A stretch of DNA of 64,000 nucleotides from CAYYJS01 sp964472315 (GTDB lineage Bacteria > Verrucomicrobiota > Kiritimatiellia > UBA8416), in contig CAYYJS010000014.1 of assembly GCA_964472315.1 (NCBI GenBank), positions 1 to 64,000 of the forward strand. Reading direction: 5' to 3'. The stretch's first letter is position 1; each line of letters starts with the position of its first letter. Both the position numbers and the translations under genes were made by a program. The notes under the pieces were generated by a model. The model saw only the letters and a program-made list of their open reading frames with translations, had not been told where the DNA came from and did not search any database. This document shows, piece by piece, positions 1 through 9,504 of the stretch.

Positions 1-349
1 ACCGCTCCACGCTCATCCTCGTGCCATTGCCGAGGGCGGCCCACCGCCGCGAATCTCTCAACCTTCAACACCGTTCGTTTTCCGGGGAGTAGGCACGTTT
101 CTCCGAAACGTGCCCCCGGTGGATGAGCCCGGTGGATGAGAGGGGACGCCCGTCTCGGAGATTCGGGCGTACTGGGAGTAGGCACGTTTATCGAAGCGTG
201 CCCCCGGTGGATGCGTCTTCGCGCGGTCCCGGCCTTTTCGATTGACCGGCGATGCCGGTGCGAACTACCGTTGCCGCGGTGTGCGCACCCGCGGGGGGCG
301 CCGTGACGCGTGCGATGGGGCGATTGGCGATTCCGGGGAACGGCAACCG
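1..349. other. Intergenic region with palindromic repeats
   Basis: No gene is supported here. The first ~80 bases could hold the end of a gene from outside the window, but no frame gives a recognisable protein. Bases ~85-215 hold copy 1 of the window's palindromic repeat family: a perfect inverted repeat at 92-114 (arms GGCACGTTTC and GAAACGTGCC, 3-base loop), a doubled CCGGTGGATGAG word, a second inverted repeat at 146-170 (arms ACGCCCG and CGGGCGT), then a decayed copy of the first palindrome at 181-202. Confidence 0.6.
85..215. repeat. Palindromic intergenic repeat, copy 1
   Basis: Contains palindrome A (92-114, 10-bp perfect arms), palindrome B (146-170, 7-bp arms), the linker ACTGGGAGTA, and a second degenerate palindrome A (181-202). 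The same order of words is found at 18353-18600 and 33357-33545, and one palindrome with the linker at 27367-27405. All copies are outside genes, so this looks like a REP-like element. Confidence 0.75.
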
Positions 350-3300
350 ATGGATAATGAGAAATCGCGCGGTGTTTCGTCGTTCGCCTGGCTGAACGCC
401 ACGCAGTTTCTGGGTGCGCTTAACGACAACGTCTTCAAGTTCCTGCTGATCTTCTTCCTCGTCGAGTTCCTCGGGCATGACAGCACGACGACGGTAGCGC
501 TGGCTTCGGCGATCTTCGTGCTGCCGTTCCTGCTCTTTTCCCACGCGGCGGGGATTCTGGCGGACCGGTTCAGCAAACGGCACATCGTTGTGGTCTCCAA
601 GGCGATGGAACTGGTCATCATGACGGCCGCGCTGGCGGCCGTTCTGCTGCAATCGCCCGTCCTGCTGTATGTCCTCCTGTTTGCCATGTGCACCCAGAGC
701 GCGGTGTTCGGCCCTTCGAAGTACGGCATCATTCCGGAGTTGGTCGGCGAGGCGCGTCTCTCGAAGGCCAACAGTTCGCTGGTGTGCCTTACCTACCTGG
801 CCATTATCATCGGCGCGTTCCTGCCGCCCTATTTCCTCCGGGACCTGGCGCCGGGCCACTATGCGGGCCTGGCCGGCGTGTGCGTGGCGATCGCGGCGGC
901 GGGCCTGGCGACGAGCCTGCGCATCGCGGTGACGCCGGCGGCGGGGACGCGGCAGCGCTTCACGCCCTGGTTCGTCGCCGATACGTTCAGGACGCTGTCC
1001 AGCCTGCGCGGGGACGGCTACCTGTTTCTGGCCGTCGTCGGCTCGGCCTACTTCCTGTTTCTCGGCGCCTTCATCCAGCAGAACACGCTGCTCTACGGCG
1101 AACGGATCATGGGCATCACCGTGCTGGAGAGCGGCTATCTGTTTCCGATGGCCGCGCTGGGGATCGGCCTCGGCGCCCTGCTGGCGGGGAGGCTCTCCGG
1201 GCGCAACATCGAGTTCGGCGTCGTGCCCATCGGCGCGCTCGGGCTGACGCTTTGCTGCGTGGGCATGAATATGGCGCCGCCGACCTGGCCGGCCGTTCTC
1301 GCGCTGATGTTCCTGATCGGCCTGTCGTCGGGGCTGTACATCGTGCCATTGAGCGCGTTCATTCAGTACCGTTCGCCGGTGGACCGCCGCGGCGAGATTC
1401 TGGCCTGCTCCAACTTCATGAGCTTTCTCGGCGTGGCCGTGTCGGCGGGCACAATCTACCTGCTCAACGCGGTTTTTGCGTTCACGCCGGGGCAATGCTT
1501 CGTCGTGGTCGGGGTGCTGACCGCCGTGCTGGCGGCCATCACGCTGTGGGTCCTGCCGGACTTCCTGACGCGGTTCCTGGTCCTCGTGCTTACCCGTCTG
1601 TTTTACCGCATCCGCACGCACGGCGCGGACCATGTGCCGACCTCCGGCGGCGCGCTGCTGGTGGCGAACCATGTGACCTGGATGGATGCGCTGCTGATCG
1701 CGGCGACGCAGCAGCGCCGCGTGCGGTTCCTGATGGCGCGCGATATCTACCGCATCCGCTGGATCCAACCGCTGTTTCGATTGATGCGCGTGATCCCCGT
1801 GTCGGCGAGCGATCCGCCGCGGCAGGTGAGCCAGTCGCTGCACGAAGCGCGCCAAGCCCTCGACGACGGCTTCCTCGTGTGTATCTTCGCCGAGGGCGCC
1901 ATTACGCGTAACGGCAACATGCACGGCTTCCGTCCCGGGCTCGAACGCATCCTCAGGAAGAGCGCGCATCCGATCGTTCCGGTTTACATCCACGGCGCCT
2001 GGGGCAGCATCTTCAGCTACTACAAGGGGAAGCTTCTGGCCGCCCTCCCGCGGCGTATTCCGTACCCGGTCCGCCTGTACTTCGGCGCGCCGATGCCGTC
2101 GACGTCCACCTCGGGGGAGGTCCGCCTGCGGGTGCGCTGCCTCTCCGCCCAGGCGGTCAACGACGAGAAGACGCGCCGCCGCACGCTGAACCACCGCTTC
2201 GTGGCGCGGGCGCGCCGCTACTGGTTCCGGCATGCGGTCGGCGATACGACCGGCCGGTCGCTTACCTTCGGCGGCACGCTGACCGGCGCGATCGCCCTGG
2301 CCGACCGGTTGCGGCCGATCGCGCGCGGCCAGCGCCGCATCGGGCTGGCGATGCCGACCACGGTCGCCGGCGCGCTTGTCAACGTGGCCGTCACGCTGCT
2401 CGGCAAGACGCCCGTGAACCTGAACTATACGGCATCGGCCGAGTCCAGGGCTTCGGCCATGCGCCAATGCGGCATCCGGACCGTCGTGACGTCGCGGGCC
2501 TTTCTCGAACGCCTGGACGGCTTCGACGCGCCGGAGGGAGCGATCTATATCGAGGACCTGGCGCGCTCGATCACGCCCGTCCGCAAGGTCGCGGCGCTGC
2601 TCAAGGCGCTCGTCCTGCCCGTCGCGCTGTTGCGCGAGCGGGACTGTCCGATCGGTCCCGACGCGGTCGCGACGATTGTCTTTTCCTCCGGGAGCACGGC
2701 CGAACCCAAGGGCGTGATGCTCAGTCACCACAACCTGATCTCGAACATCGAGGCCGTGCGCACCGTGTTCAAGTTCGAACCGCAGGATCGGATGTGCGCG
2801 GTGCTGCCGTTCTTTCATTCCTTCGGGTTCACGGTGACGCTCTGGGGCCCGCTGGTGTGCGGGTTTTCGGCGCACTACCACCCGAACCCGCTGGACGGCG
2901 CGGCGATCGGCGCGATGTGCCGCGCGCATGCGTTGACGACGCTTGTGTCCACGCCCACGTTCCTGCTGGCGTACCTGCGGCGCGCCGGCGCGGGCGATTT
3001 CGCGACCCTGCGCGCGGTGGTCACGGGCGCCGAGAAGCTGGCGGCGCGTGTGGCGGATGCGTTCGAGCAACGCTTCGGCGTGCGTCCCTACGAGGGCTAT
3101 GGCGCGACGGAGCTTTCGCCCGTGGCGGCGATCAGCCTGCCCGACGTGACGATCGCCGGCGTCCGACAGGTCGGCGTGAAGCAAGGCAGCGTGGGACATC
3201 CCGTGCCGGGCGTGGCCATGCGCGTGCGCGACCCGGACGGCGGCGCCGTGCTGCCGGATGGCGCACAGGGCGTGCTGGAAGTCCACGGGCCCAACGTCAT

Positions 3301-3796
3301 GCTGGGCTATCTTGACAATCCGGAGAAGACGGCGGACGTGTTGCGCGACGGCTGGTACGACACCGGCGATATCGCCGAGATCGATGGCGACGGGTTTGTC
3401 TTCCTGCACGACCGGCTGTCGCGCTACAGCAAGATCGGCGGCGAGATGGTGCCGCACATCGCGATCGAGGAGGCCCTGCTCGGCGCGCTGAACACGGCCG
3501 AAGCGGTGGTCGCCGTGACGGCGGCGCCGGACGAGAAGAAGGGTGAGCAACTTGTGGTTCTTTTCACGCCCGACGCCGGCCCGGCGGATCGGTTGTATGA
3601 GCTGATGCGGCGGTGCGACCTGCCCAACCTCTGGAAACCGAAGCGCGACAACTACGCCCCGATCGATGCGATCCCCATGCTTGGCAGCGGGAAACGCGAC
3701 CTGAAGGCGTTCAAGGCGCTGGCGCGCGCGCATGTGGAACTCCGTCCGGAACTCGGTCGGGTGGCCGCGGAACCGGCAGGCGATCGAGGCGCATAA
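350..3796 (+). CDS. aas: MFS (LplT-like) / PlsC acyltransferase / acyl-ACP synthetase (Aas) fusion
   Basis: The 1148-residue protein joins three enzymes of lysophospholipid repair. Residues ~1-410 form a 12-helix MFS transporter like the lysophospholipid flippase LplT (opening with a GALNDNVFK-type motif). Residues ~420-640 are a PlsC-type glycerophospholipid acyltransferase with the HX4D catalytic motif at H441-D446. Residues ~660-1140 are an AMP-forming acyl-ACP synthetase with the SSGSTAEPKG phosphate-binding loop near 779-788 and a YGATE motif. In E. coli LplT and Aas are separate; together they import a lysolipid and re-acylate it at the inner membrane. The ATG at 350 was chosen over an in-frame TTG at 242 because homology begins just after it and GGGGA lies ~10 bases upstream. 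Function is inferred from domain content. Confidence 0.88.
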   Translation: MDNEKSRGVSSFAWLNATQFLGALNDNVFKFLLIFFLVEFLGHDSTTTVALASAIFVLPFLLFSHAAGILADRFSKRHIVVVSKAMELVIMTAALAAVLLQSPVLLYVLLFAMCTQSAVFGPSKYGIIPELVGEARLSKANSSLVCLTYLAIIIGAFLPPYFLRDLAPGHYAGLAGVCVAIAAAGLATSLRIAVTPAAGTRQRFTPWFVADTFRTLSSLRGDGYLFLAVVGSAYFLFLGAFIQQNTLLYGERIMGITVLESGYLFPMAALGIGLGALLAGRLSGRNIEFGVVPIGALGLTLCCVGMNMAPPTWPAVLALMFLIGLSSGLYIVPLSAFIQYRSPVDRRGEILACSNFMSFLGVAVSAGTIYLLNAVFAFTPGQCFVVVGVLTAVLAAITLWVLPDFLTRFLVLVLTRLFYRIRTHGADHVPTSGGALLVANHVTWMDALLIAATQQRRVRFLMARDIYRIRWIQPLFRLMRVIPVSASDPPRQVSQSLHEARQALDDGFLVCIFAEGAITRNGNMHGFRPGLERILRKSAHPIVPVYIHGAWGSIFSYYKGKLLAALPRRIPYPVRLYFGAPMPSTSTSGEVRLRVRCLSAQAVNDEKTRRRTLNHRFVARARRYWFRHAVGDTTGRSLTFGGTLTGAIALADRLRPIARGQRRIGLAMPTTVAGALVNVAVTLLGKTPVNLNYTASAESRASAMRQCGIRTVVTSRAFLERLDGFDAPEGAIYIEDLARSITPVRKVAALLKALVLPVALLRERDCPIGPDAVATIVFSSGSTAEPKGVMLSHHNLISNIEAVRTVFKFEPQDRMCAVLPFFHSFGFTVTLWGPLVCGFSAHYHPNPLDGAAIGAMCRAHALTTLVSTPTFLLAYLRRAGAGDFATLRAVVTGAEKLAARVADAFEQRFGVRPYEGYGATELSPVAAISLPDVTIAGVRQVGVKQGSVGHPVPGVAMRVRDPDGGAVLPDGAQGVLEVHGPNVMLGYLDNPEKTADVLRDGWYDTGDIAEIDGDGFVFLHDRLSRYSKIGGEMVPHIAIEEALLGALNTAEAVVAVTAAPDEKKGEQLVVLFTPDAGPADRLYELMRRCDLPNLWKPKRDNYAPIDAIPMLGSGKRDLKAFKALARAHVELRPELGRVAAEPAGDRGA

Positions 3797-3811
3797 CGAA
3801 AGCGGTCTGAA

Positions 3812-6472
3812 ATGAATCGCACGGACTCGAACCTGGTTTGTGCCATGGCCACGCGACGGCTTGCCACGGGTGCGTTCGCCATCCGCGAGGCGCCCTCGGT
3901 TGGGCTGCTGCACGGGTGGTGCTCACGGCTGGCGGCGATGCTGGCGCTGGGGGTCGGGCTCGCGTTGGTTCAGGGCTGTGCCTCTACCGAGATGAAGGGC
4001 ACGCCCTTTTACACGGGCGAGTACAGCGTGCGGCGCGGTCCGGCCGAAGACCGTGTCAACATCTGGCCCCTCTTGTACTACCGCGAACCGGCGCTTTCCG
4101 TGCTGTGGCCGTTCATCGAGCATACGGACGACCATTTCGCCGTGCGTCCGCTATGGTCGGTCTACGGGCTCGATACCGATCGTCGCGTCTACAACGCGTT
4201 GTGGCCGTTGGGGCGGTTCGATCCGATCGGCCAGGATTACCGCTTCTTTCCGTTCTTCTGGGGCGACGACTATGGTTGTGCATTCCCGCTGTTCTGGCAT
4301 CTGGACGACCCGTTCGGCGCGGATGGCGGGTACAGCGCGCTGTTCCCGTTGTGGTCGCATCGCCGGTGCAGCGATGGCGGGTACAGCACGCACCTCGCGT
4401 GGCCGTTCTTCCACATCAAGGATATGCGGCACGCCCGCGGGTGGCGCCTCTGGCCGCTGTATGGACAGTATGCCCGCCACGGCGACCGCTATCGCTTCGC
4501 GCTGTGGCCGCTCGGGCATCAGTGGGAAAACGGCACGGGGGACGAGGGCGGAGACTGCGTGTTGCCGGTCTACTACCGCGACCACGATGCGACACGCCGG
4601 CGGTTTTTTTCGCTGTTGTATGGCTCCGGCGAAACAACGGCCGACGACACGGCCTGGCAACTGGCGTTGCCGCTGTGGTATGCGCGGCGTGACGGCGACG
4701 AACGGTTGCTGGCGACGCTGCTGGGCGGCTACAAGCGGTCCGGCGACGACACGACGTGGATGGTTGCCCCGTTGTTGTCGGGTGGACGCTACAGCGACGA
4801 CGACGGGACGTTCTGGGGTCTTGGGCCGATGGCGCACGTCGCCTGGGACGAAGCGGGCGCCCGCCACCATGTCTTCCCGTTCTACTACCGCGAACGCACG
4901 TCGGAGCGATCCCGGTTCTATTCGCTGCTCTGGAGTCACGACTCTCGCGAGGACGGCAGCGGATGGCAGATGGCGGCGCCGCTGTTCTTCCGCATGTGGG
5001 ACACGAACTCCTCGGCTTTCGTGACGCCGCTGTATGCGCGCGGCCGGTCGGCGGACGGCGATGCCTGGCAGGGCGTATTCCCGTTCGTCTACAAGCGGTC
5101 CGGCGCGGATGACCGGTTGCTGGCCACGCCGCTGGGCGGGTACAGAAAGGACGCGGATTCGACGGATTGGCTGTTCCTGCCGCTGGCGGCGGGTGGGCGG
5201 CATGACGCGACGGAGTCGAGCGTCTGGGCGCTGGCGCCGCTGCTGCATATCGCGTGGGGTGAGGACGGCCGGCGTGAGCACCTGTTGCCGCTGTACTACC
5301 GCAACACCCGGTCGGGCACGGTGATCACGCCGCTGGTGGCGCGCCTGACGCGCGGCGAGCGCCGGACGACCATGGCGCCGCTGGCGCTGTCCTGGCACAC
5401 GGCGGCGCCGGACCGGTCGGACCTGTGGCTGGTCGGGCCGTTGGCGCATTTCAGTTGGGGCGAGCGCCCCGGCAGCAGTCATGTATTTCCGCTGTTCTAC
5501 GCCGACCGCGAGGACGAGCTCTTCGTTTCGCTGCTGTATGGACGCATGCGTGACGGCGATCGGACGGTGACGGTCCTCCCGCCGCTGCTGTCGCTCTACG
5601 CCCGTGACGGTACGACGCGCGACCTCTACGCCGCCCTCGGGCTGTTTCATGCCCGATGGGGGCGGGGCGCGCCGGCGAGCGGACACTGCTTCCCGCTGTA
5701 TGCGTTTGAGGAGGATGCCTTTCTCTACACGCTGCTGTACGGGCGCAAGACCGGACCGGATGGGCATCTCTACCCGCTGACGCCGCTCGCGGGTTTCTAC
5801 ACGGGTGACAACGCCGGCGGTTGGCTGTTTCCGTTCTGGTCGCGCAAACGGCACAAGGCAACCGGGCATGTTTCGGGGACCGTGCTGTGGGGATCCTACT
5901 GGCGCCGCGGCAAGGAGGCGTGCCGCGATCTGTTTCCCCTGTTCAACTACCGTCGTCACCCGCCGATCGGCGATGCGACCGCAGGCGGATCGGAAGTCGG
6001 CGAGTTCGGTTGGCGCTACTGGATCTTCCCGTGTTTCTGGTCGGGTGACATGCTGCGGGTATGTCCCGACCACGAGGCGCGCAAGGCCGGTATTCCGGGA
6101 GCCGTGCGACGCTACCGGGAGCGCAAATTCGGCGTCTTCCCGTTGTGGGGCTATCATGCGACGGCGCAGATGGAGGCCGGTGTCGCGGACACCCGCGGAT
6201 CGGTCCTGCTGTTCCTCTACGATTACCAGAAACGCGTGCGTCCCCCGGCGGACGGCGGCACGGCCGAGTATACCCGCGCGCGGATCCTGTGGCGGCTGTG
6301 GCACTACGAGCGCGTCGACGGCGATGTCAGCGTCGACATCTTCCCCGCGATCACCTACGACGCGAAGGCCGACGGGTTCCGCAAAGTATCCTTCCTCTGG
6401 CGCCTCTTCCGCTACGAACGCCGGGGCGCCGACACGAAACTCGATTTGCTGTTCCTGCCGCTCATGCGGTGA
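3812..6472 (+). CDS. Large lipoprotein with aromatic repeats, function unknown
   Basis: This 886-residue protein has a hydrophobic leader ending in the lipobox VQGC (Cys56), so it should be lipidated and envelope-attached. The rest is built of ~25-35-residue degenerate repeats rich in Trp, Tyr and Phe: FPxFYRxR, LxSLLYGxxxxDDxxW, APLxxGGR and WGLGPxxHVxW. These alternate and recur at least eight times, ending near residue 700 with a less regular region. Spacing suggests a beta-rich repeat fold (inference). No enzyme motif is visible. The leader is unusually long, so translation could start later (ATG at 3845); no start has a good ribosome site. It follows the acylation gene by 15 bases and may be co-transcribed. 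I do not recognise a named family. Confidence 0.8.
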   Translation: MNRTDSNLVCAMATRRLATGAFAIREAPSVGLLHGWCSRLAAMLALGVGLALVQGCASTEMKGTPFYTGEYSVRRGPAEDRVNIWPLLYYREPALSVLWPFIEHTDDHFAVRPLWSVYGLDTDRRVYNALWPLGRFDPIGQDYRFFPFFWGDDYGCAFPLFWHLDDPFGADGGYSALFPLWSHRRCSDGGYSTHLAWPFFHIKDMRHARGWRLWPLYGQYARHGDRYRFALWPLGHQWENGTGDEGGDCVLPVYYRDHDATRRRFFSLLYGSGETTADDTAWQLALPLWYARRDGDERLLATLLGGYKRSGDDTTWMVAPLLSGGRYSDDDGTFWGLGPMAHVAWDEAGARHHVFPFYYRERTSERSRFYSLLWSHDSREDGSGWQMAAPLFFRMWDTNSSAFVTPLYARGRSADGDAWQGVFPFVYKRSGADDRLLATPLGGYRKDADSTDWLFLPLAAGGRHDATESSVWALAPLLHIAWGEDGRREHLLPLYYRNTRSGTVITPLVARLTRGERRTTMAPLALSWHTAAPDRSDLWLVGPLAHFSWGERPGSSHVFPLFYADREDELFVSLLYGRMRDGDRTVTVLPPLLSLYARDGTTRDLYAALGLFHARWGRGAPASGHCFPLYAFEEDAFLYTLLYGRKTGPDGHLYPLTPLAGFYTGDNAGGWLFPFWSRKRHKATGHVSGTVLWGSYWRRGKEACRDLFPLFNYRRHPPIGDATAGGSEVGEFGWRYWIFPCFWSGDMLRVCPDHEARKAGIPGAVRRYRERKFGVFPLWGYHATAQMEAGVADTRGSVLLFLYDYQKRVRPPADGGTAEYTRARILWRLWHYERVDGDVSVDIFPAITYDAKADGFRKVSFLWRLFRYERRGADTKLDLLFLPLMR

Positions 6473-6642
6473 AGGCGCACCGGAGTCGTGTCTCCGCTTC
6501 GGGGTTATCCACCGTGGTGGCGGGCGATCCGCACGGGCAATGTTGTGCTGCAACGCGGGACCAAGAGGTTGACGTGGGGGTTCGTGTCTGCAAAGATGCC
6601 GCGTGTTTTGGCTGCCGGAACCTAGCTGAAAGGAATGGGCGG

Positions 6643-8007
6643 ATGAGTGAGCTGATCAAAGTCATTTTGACCGAAGACGAGATGCCGCGTCAGTGGTACA
6701 ACCTGAATGCCGACTTTGCCAAGCCGATGCCGCCGCCGGTGGACTTGGCCGGCAAGCCGATCGGCCCCGAGGCTCTGGCGCCCGTGTTTCCGATGAACCT
6801 GATCGAGCAGGAAATGTGCACGGATCGCTGGGTCGATATTCCCGAGGAAGTGCTTGGCGTTCTGAAGCTGTGGCGGCCGACGCCGCTCTACCGGGCGCGG
6901 CGCTTGGAGCAGCTTCTGAAGACGCCGGCGCGCATCTATTACAAGAACGAAGGCATTTCGCCGCCCGGCAGCCATAAACCGAATACGGCCATCGCGCAGG
7001 CCTACTACAACCGGGAGTTCGGCATCAAACGGCTGACGACGGAGACGGGCGCGGGGCAGTGGGGCAGTTCGCTGGCGTTCTGCTGTCAGTTGATGGGACT
7101 CGAATGCAAGGTCTTCATGGTGCGCATCAGTTTCGATCAGAAGCCCTTCCGTAAGATCATGATGCAGACATGGGGCGCGCAATGCGTGGCCAGTCCGAGT
7201 ACCGAGACCGTGATCGGCAGGAAGATCCTGGCGGAGGATCCGAACACGCCGGGCAGTCTGGGCATTGCCATCAGCGAGGCGCTCGAACAGGCCGTGCAGC
7301 GGAGCGATACCCGGTACGCGCTCGGCAGCGTGCTCAATCACGTCATGCTCCACCAGACCATCATCGGGCTCGAGGCGAAGAAGCAATTCGAGAAGATCGG
7401 CGCCTATCCCGACGTGATCATCGGATGCGCCGGCGGCGGGTCGAATTTCGCCGGCATCGCGTTCCCGTTCGTGTGCGACAAGATCCACGGCAAGTCGGTG
7501 CGTATCGTGGCGACCGAGCCGGCGGCCTGTCCGACACTGACACGCGCCCCCTATGTGTACGATTCGGGCGACGTGGCGATGATGACGCCGTTGTTGCCGA
7601 TGTACAGCCTTGGACACACCTTCGTACCCGAGGCGATCCATGCGGGTGGCCTGCGGTATCACGGCATGGCGCCGATGGTCAGTCATGCGTTGCGGGAGGG
7701 CCTGATCGAAGCCACGGCAATGAACCAACTCGAATGCTACGAATCGGCCGTGATGTGGGCGAGAACCGAAGGCTACATCCCCGCGCCCGAGACGTCGCAT
7801 GCGATCGCGCAGACGATTCGCGAAGCGAAGCGCGCCAAGGAAGAGGGCAAGGAACGGGTCATTCTCATGAACTGGTCGGGCCACGGGCTGATGGATTTGT
7901 CCGGCTATCAGGCTTATTTCGACGGCAAGCTGTCCGACTACGCCATGCCCGAGGAGCACTTGCAGCGCTCGCTGGCCTCGCTGAAGGGACTGCCGCGGGT
8001 GCGGTAG
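6643..8007 (+). CDS. trpB: Tryptophan synthase beta chain, TrpB2 type
   Basis: The 454-residue PLP enzyme condenses indole (or a related acceptor) with L-serine to make tryptophan. It has the TrpB2 architecture: ~60 residues longer than the usual ~395-residue TrpB1, with an N-terminal extension before the PLP domain. The PLP lysine is K112 in PPGSHKPN, followed by TETGAGQWG, and a phosphate-binding CAGGGSNF motif lies near residue 265. The ATG at 6643 has AAAGGA ~9 bases upstream. No trpA, trpC or other trp gene adjoins it, which is common for TrpB2 and leaves its in vivo role (indole salvage versus synthesis) open. A weak promoter candidate (TTGACG at 6569, AAAGAT at 6592, spacing 17) precedes it. 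Confidence 0.93.
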   Translation: MSELIKVILTEDEMPRQWYNLNADFAKPMPPPVDLAGKPIGPEALAPVFPMNLIEQEMCTDRWVDIPEEVLGVLKLWRPTPLYRARRLEQLLKTPARIYYKNEGISPPGSHKPNTAIAQAYYNREFGIKRLTTETGAGQWGSSLAFCCQLMGLECKVFMVRISFDQKPFRKIMMQTWGAQCVASPSTETVIGRKILAEDPNTPGSLGIAISEALEQAVQRSDTRYALGSVLNHVMLHQTIIGLEAKKQFEKIGAYPDVIIGCAGGGSNFAGIAFPFVCDKIHGKSVRIVATEPAACPTLTRAPYVYDSGDVAMMTPLLPMYSLGHTFVPEAIHAGGLRYHGMAPMVSHALREGLIEATAMNQLECYESAVMWARTEGYIPAPETSHAIAQTIREAKRAKEEGKERVILMNWSGHGLMDLSGYQAYFDGKLSDYAMPEEHLQRSLASLKGLPRVR

Positions 8008-8038
8008 GGTTTTCGGTGCGGCGGGGGCCCCGCGGTCG

Positions 8039-9406
8039 CTACTTCATGCCGTACTTGCGCACGAGGCGCTGAAGGTAGGCTCGCTCGATGCCGGCATGGC
8101 GGGCCGCCTGCGAGACGTTCCCCGCGTGCCGCTTGATGAGGTCGTTGAGGTAGTGCGCCTCGAATTCGCGGATCAGCTCGTTCTTCACCACCTTGAACGG
8201 GCGGTCGGCGGCGAAGCGCGTGACGGCTTCCCAGCGGGGTTCCAGGGCGCCGCCGCGGAAGAGGAACGCGGTCAGGTCGATGGGGCGGTGTTCGCTGTGG
8301 GCGGCCAGTTCCACGAGATTGCGCAGTTCGCGCACGTTACCGGGCCAGTTGTGACCCCGGAAGGCGCGCACGACGCGGCCGAAGTCGTTGACCTGGTCGA
8401 GCGCCTCCGTGCCCAGGAAATCGCGCAGGAACTTCTGGAGCAGGATGGCGATATCGTCGGGGCGCTTGCGCAAGGGCGGTATCTGCATCCGCACGACGGA
8501 GAGGCGGAAGAACAGGTCCTCGCGGAACTTGCCCGCATTGACTTCGTTCTCGATCTTCTTGTTGGTCGCCGCGACGATCCGGACGTCGATGTTGCGCAGG
8601 TCGTTGCTGCCGACACGTTTGATCTCGCGCCGCTCCAGAACCCGCAGCAGCTTCGGCTGCAACTCGGCGGGCAGGTCGCCGATCTCATCGAGCAACACCG
8701 TGCCGCCGTGGGCGTACTCGAAGGCGCCGGCACGGTCGGTGATGGCCCCCGTGAAGGCGCCCTTGGCGTGACCGAAGAGCTCGCTCGCGATCAACTCGGG
8801 GGCGAGCGTGGCGCAATCGATGACGACGAACGGCTTGCTCGCTCGATGGCTTTGACGATGCAGTTCCTCGGCGAGCACTTCCTTCCCCGTTCCGGTCTCG
8901 CCTTCGATCAGTACCGTCGAATCCGTCGGCGCATAGCGCGAGGCGAGGTAGAATACGCGGCGCATGGCGACGCTGGTGCCGAGCATGCGACCGAAATGGT
9001 CGCTGTCACTGAGCTTGTATTCGATCGTCTCGCGCGTGGGACAGAAAATGAGCCGGGTGCTGCCGAGTTGGAATTCGGTGCCTTCATCGAGAAAGGCTTC
9101 GCGCACGCGTACGCCTTGCACGACCGTGCCATTGGTGCTGCCGAGGTCGCGTATCGAGTAGCCGCTCTCCTCAAGTTGGATTTCGCAGTGGCGGCGCGAG
9201 ATCGTCGAGTCTTCCAGCACGAGGTCGTTGTGCAGGCCGGTCCCGATGGTAAACGTGTCCTTGGCCACCATGAACTCACGCCCCTTCAACGGCCCGCTGA
9301 CGGACAGCAGCTTGCATTTCTGGACCAGGAGCCGGTCATGAGACGCAGTCGCGGGAATGATCAGCGTGGGGCTGGCGATCTGATCGCTGTTTATTTTGTC
9401 CGCCAT
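8039..9406 (-). CDS. FHA-domain sigma54-dependent transcriptional activator
   Basis: The 455-residue protein has an N-terminal FHA phosphothreonine-binding domain (~40-120, with GxGxxND, SRRHCEI and GSTNGT motifs), a sigma54-interacting AAA+ domain (~135-370), and a Fis-type helix-turn-helix at the end. Walker A is GETGTGKE (169-176), the sigma54-contact loop GAFTGA is at 216-221, and Walker B is LLDEIGD (~238-244). It lacks a receiver domain, so its input is probably a phosphorylated partner protein rather than a classical histidine kinase. The Ser/Thr kinase at 16485 is a possible source of signal (inference). It is convergent with trpB and divergent from nothing nearby; its own promoter contains a palindrome. 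Confidence 0.92.
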   Translation of the reverse strand: MADKINSDQIASPTLIIPATASHDRLLVQKCKLLSVSGPLKGREFMVAKDTFTIGTGLHNDLVLEDSTISRRHCEIQLEESGYSIRDLGSTNGTVVQGVRVREAFLDEGTEFQLGSTRLIFCPTRETIEYKLSDSDHFGRMLGTSVAMRRVFYLASRYAPTDSTVLIEGETGTGKEVLAEELHRQSHRASKPFVVIDCATLAPELIASELFGHAKGAFTGAITDRAGAFEYAHGGTVLLDEIGDLPAELQPKLLRVLERREIKRVGSNDLRNIDVRIVAATNKKIENEVNAGKFREDLFFRLSVVRMQIPPLRKRPDDIAILLQKFLRDFLGTEALDQVNDFGRVVRAFRGHNWPGNVRELRNLVELAAHSEHRPIDLTAFLFRGGALEPRWEAVTRFAADRPFKVVKNELIREFEAHYLNDLIKRHAGNVSQAARHAGIERAYLQRLVRKYGMK

Positions 9407-9444
9407 GGGGTACGACTCCTGTGCGAATACTCAAGTACGCAGGA

Positions 9445-9473
9445 ATCGTATAGGTGCATACGGGAGTATGCAA
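9445..9473 (-). promoter_or_regulatory. Promoter with palindrome for the FHA regulator
   Basis: On the minus strand TTGCAT (9468-9473) and TACGAT (9445-9450) are 17 bases apart. A perfect inverted repeat, TGCATAC with GTATGCA around 4 bases, covers 9455-9472 and overlaps the -35 box and spacer, as expected for an autoregulatory or repressor site. Function is inferred from position only. Confidence 0.45.
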
Positions 9474-9504
9474 GTCTATTGAAGTGTCCCACCTGCGGGC
9501 GGGG

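Noticed and set aside
85..215. CRISPR array
   Set aside because: The repeats are palindromic, few, of unequal spacing and scattered over 33 kb; no spacers and no cas genes.
188..3913. Very long open frame antisense to the acyltransferase fusion
   Set aside because: It is rich in Arg, His and Gln with no domains, typical of an antisense frame in GC-rich DNA; the plus strand encodes a clear three-domain protein.
4151..6553. 800-codon open frame opposite the repeat lipoprotein
   Set aside because: No start with ribosome site, no motifs, composition of a shadow frame; the plus frame has a lipobox and regular repeats.
6473..6642. trp-type leader peptide or attenuator before trpB
   Set aside because: No short frame with Trp codons and no paired terminator hairpin was seen.
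8021..8033. GC-rich palindrome between trpB and the FHA regulator as terminator
   Set aside because: It leaves almost no loop and has no U-tract on either strand.
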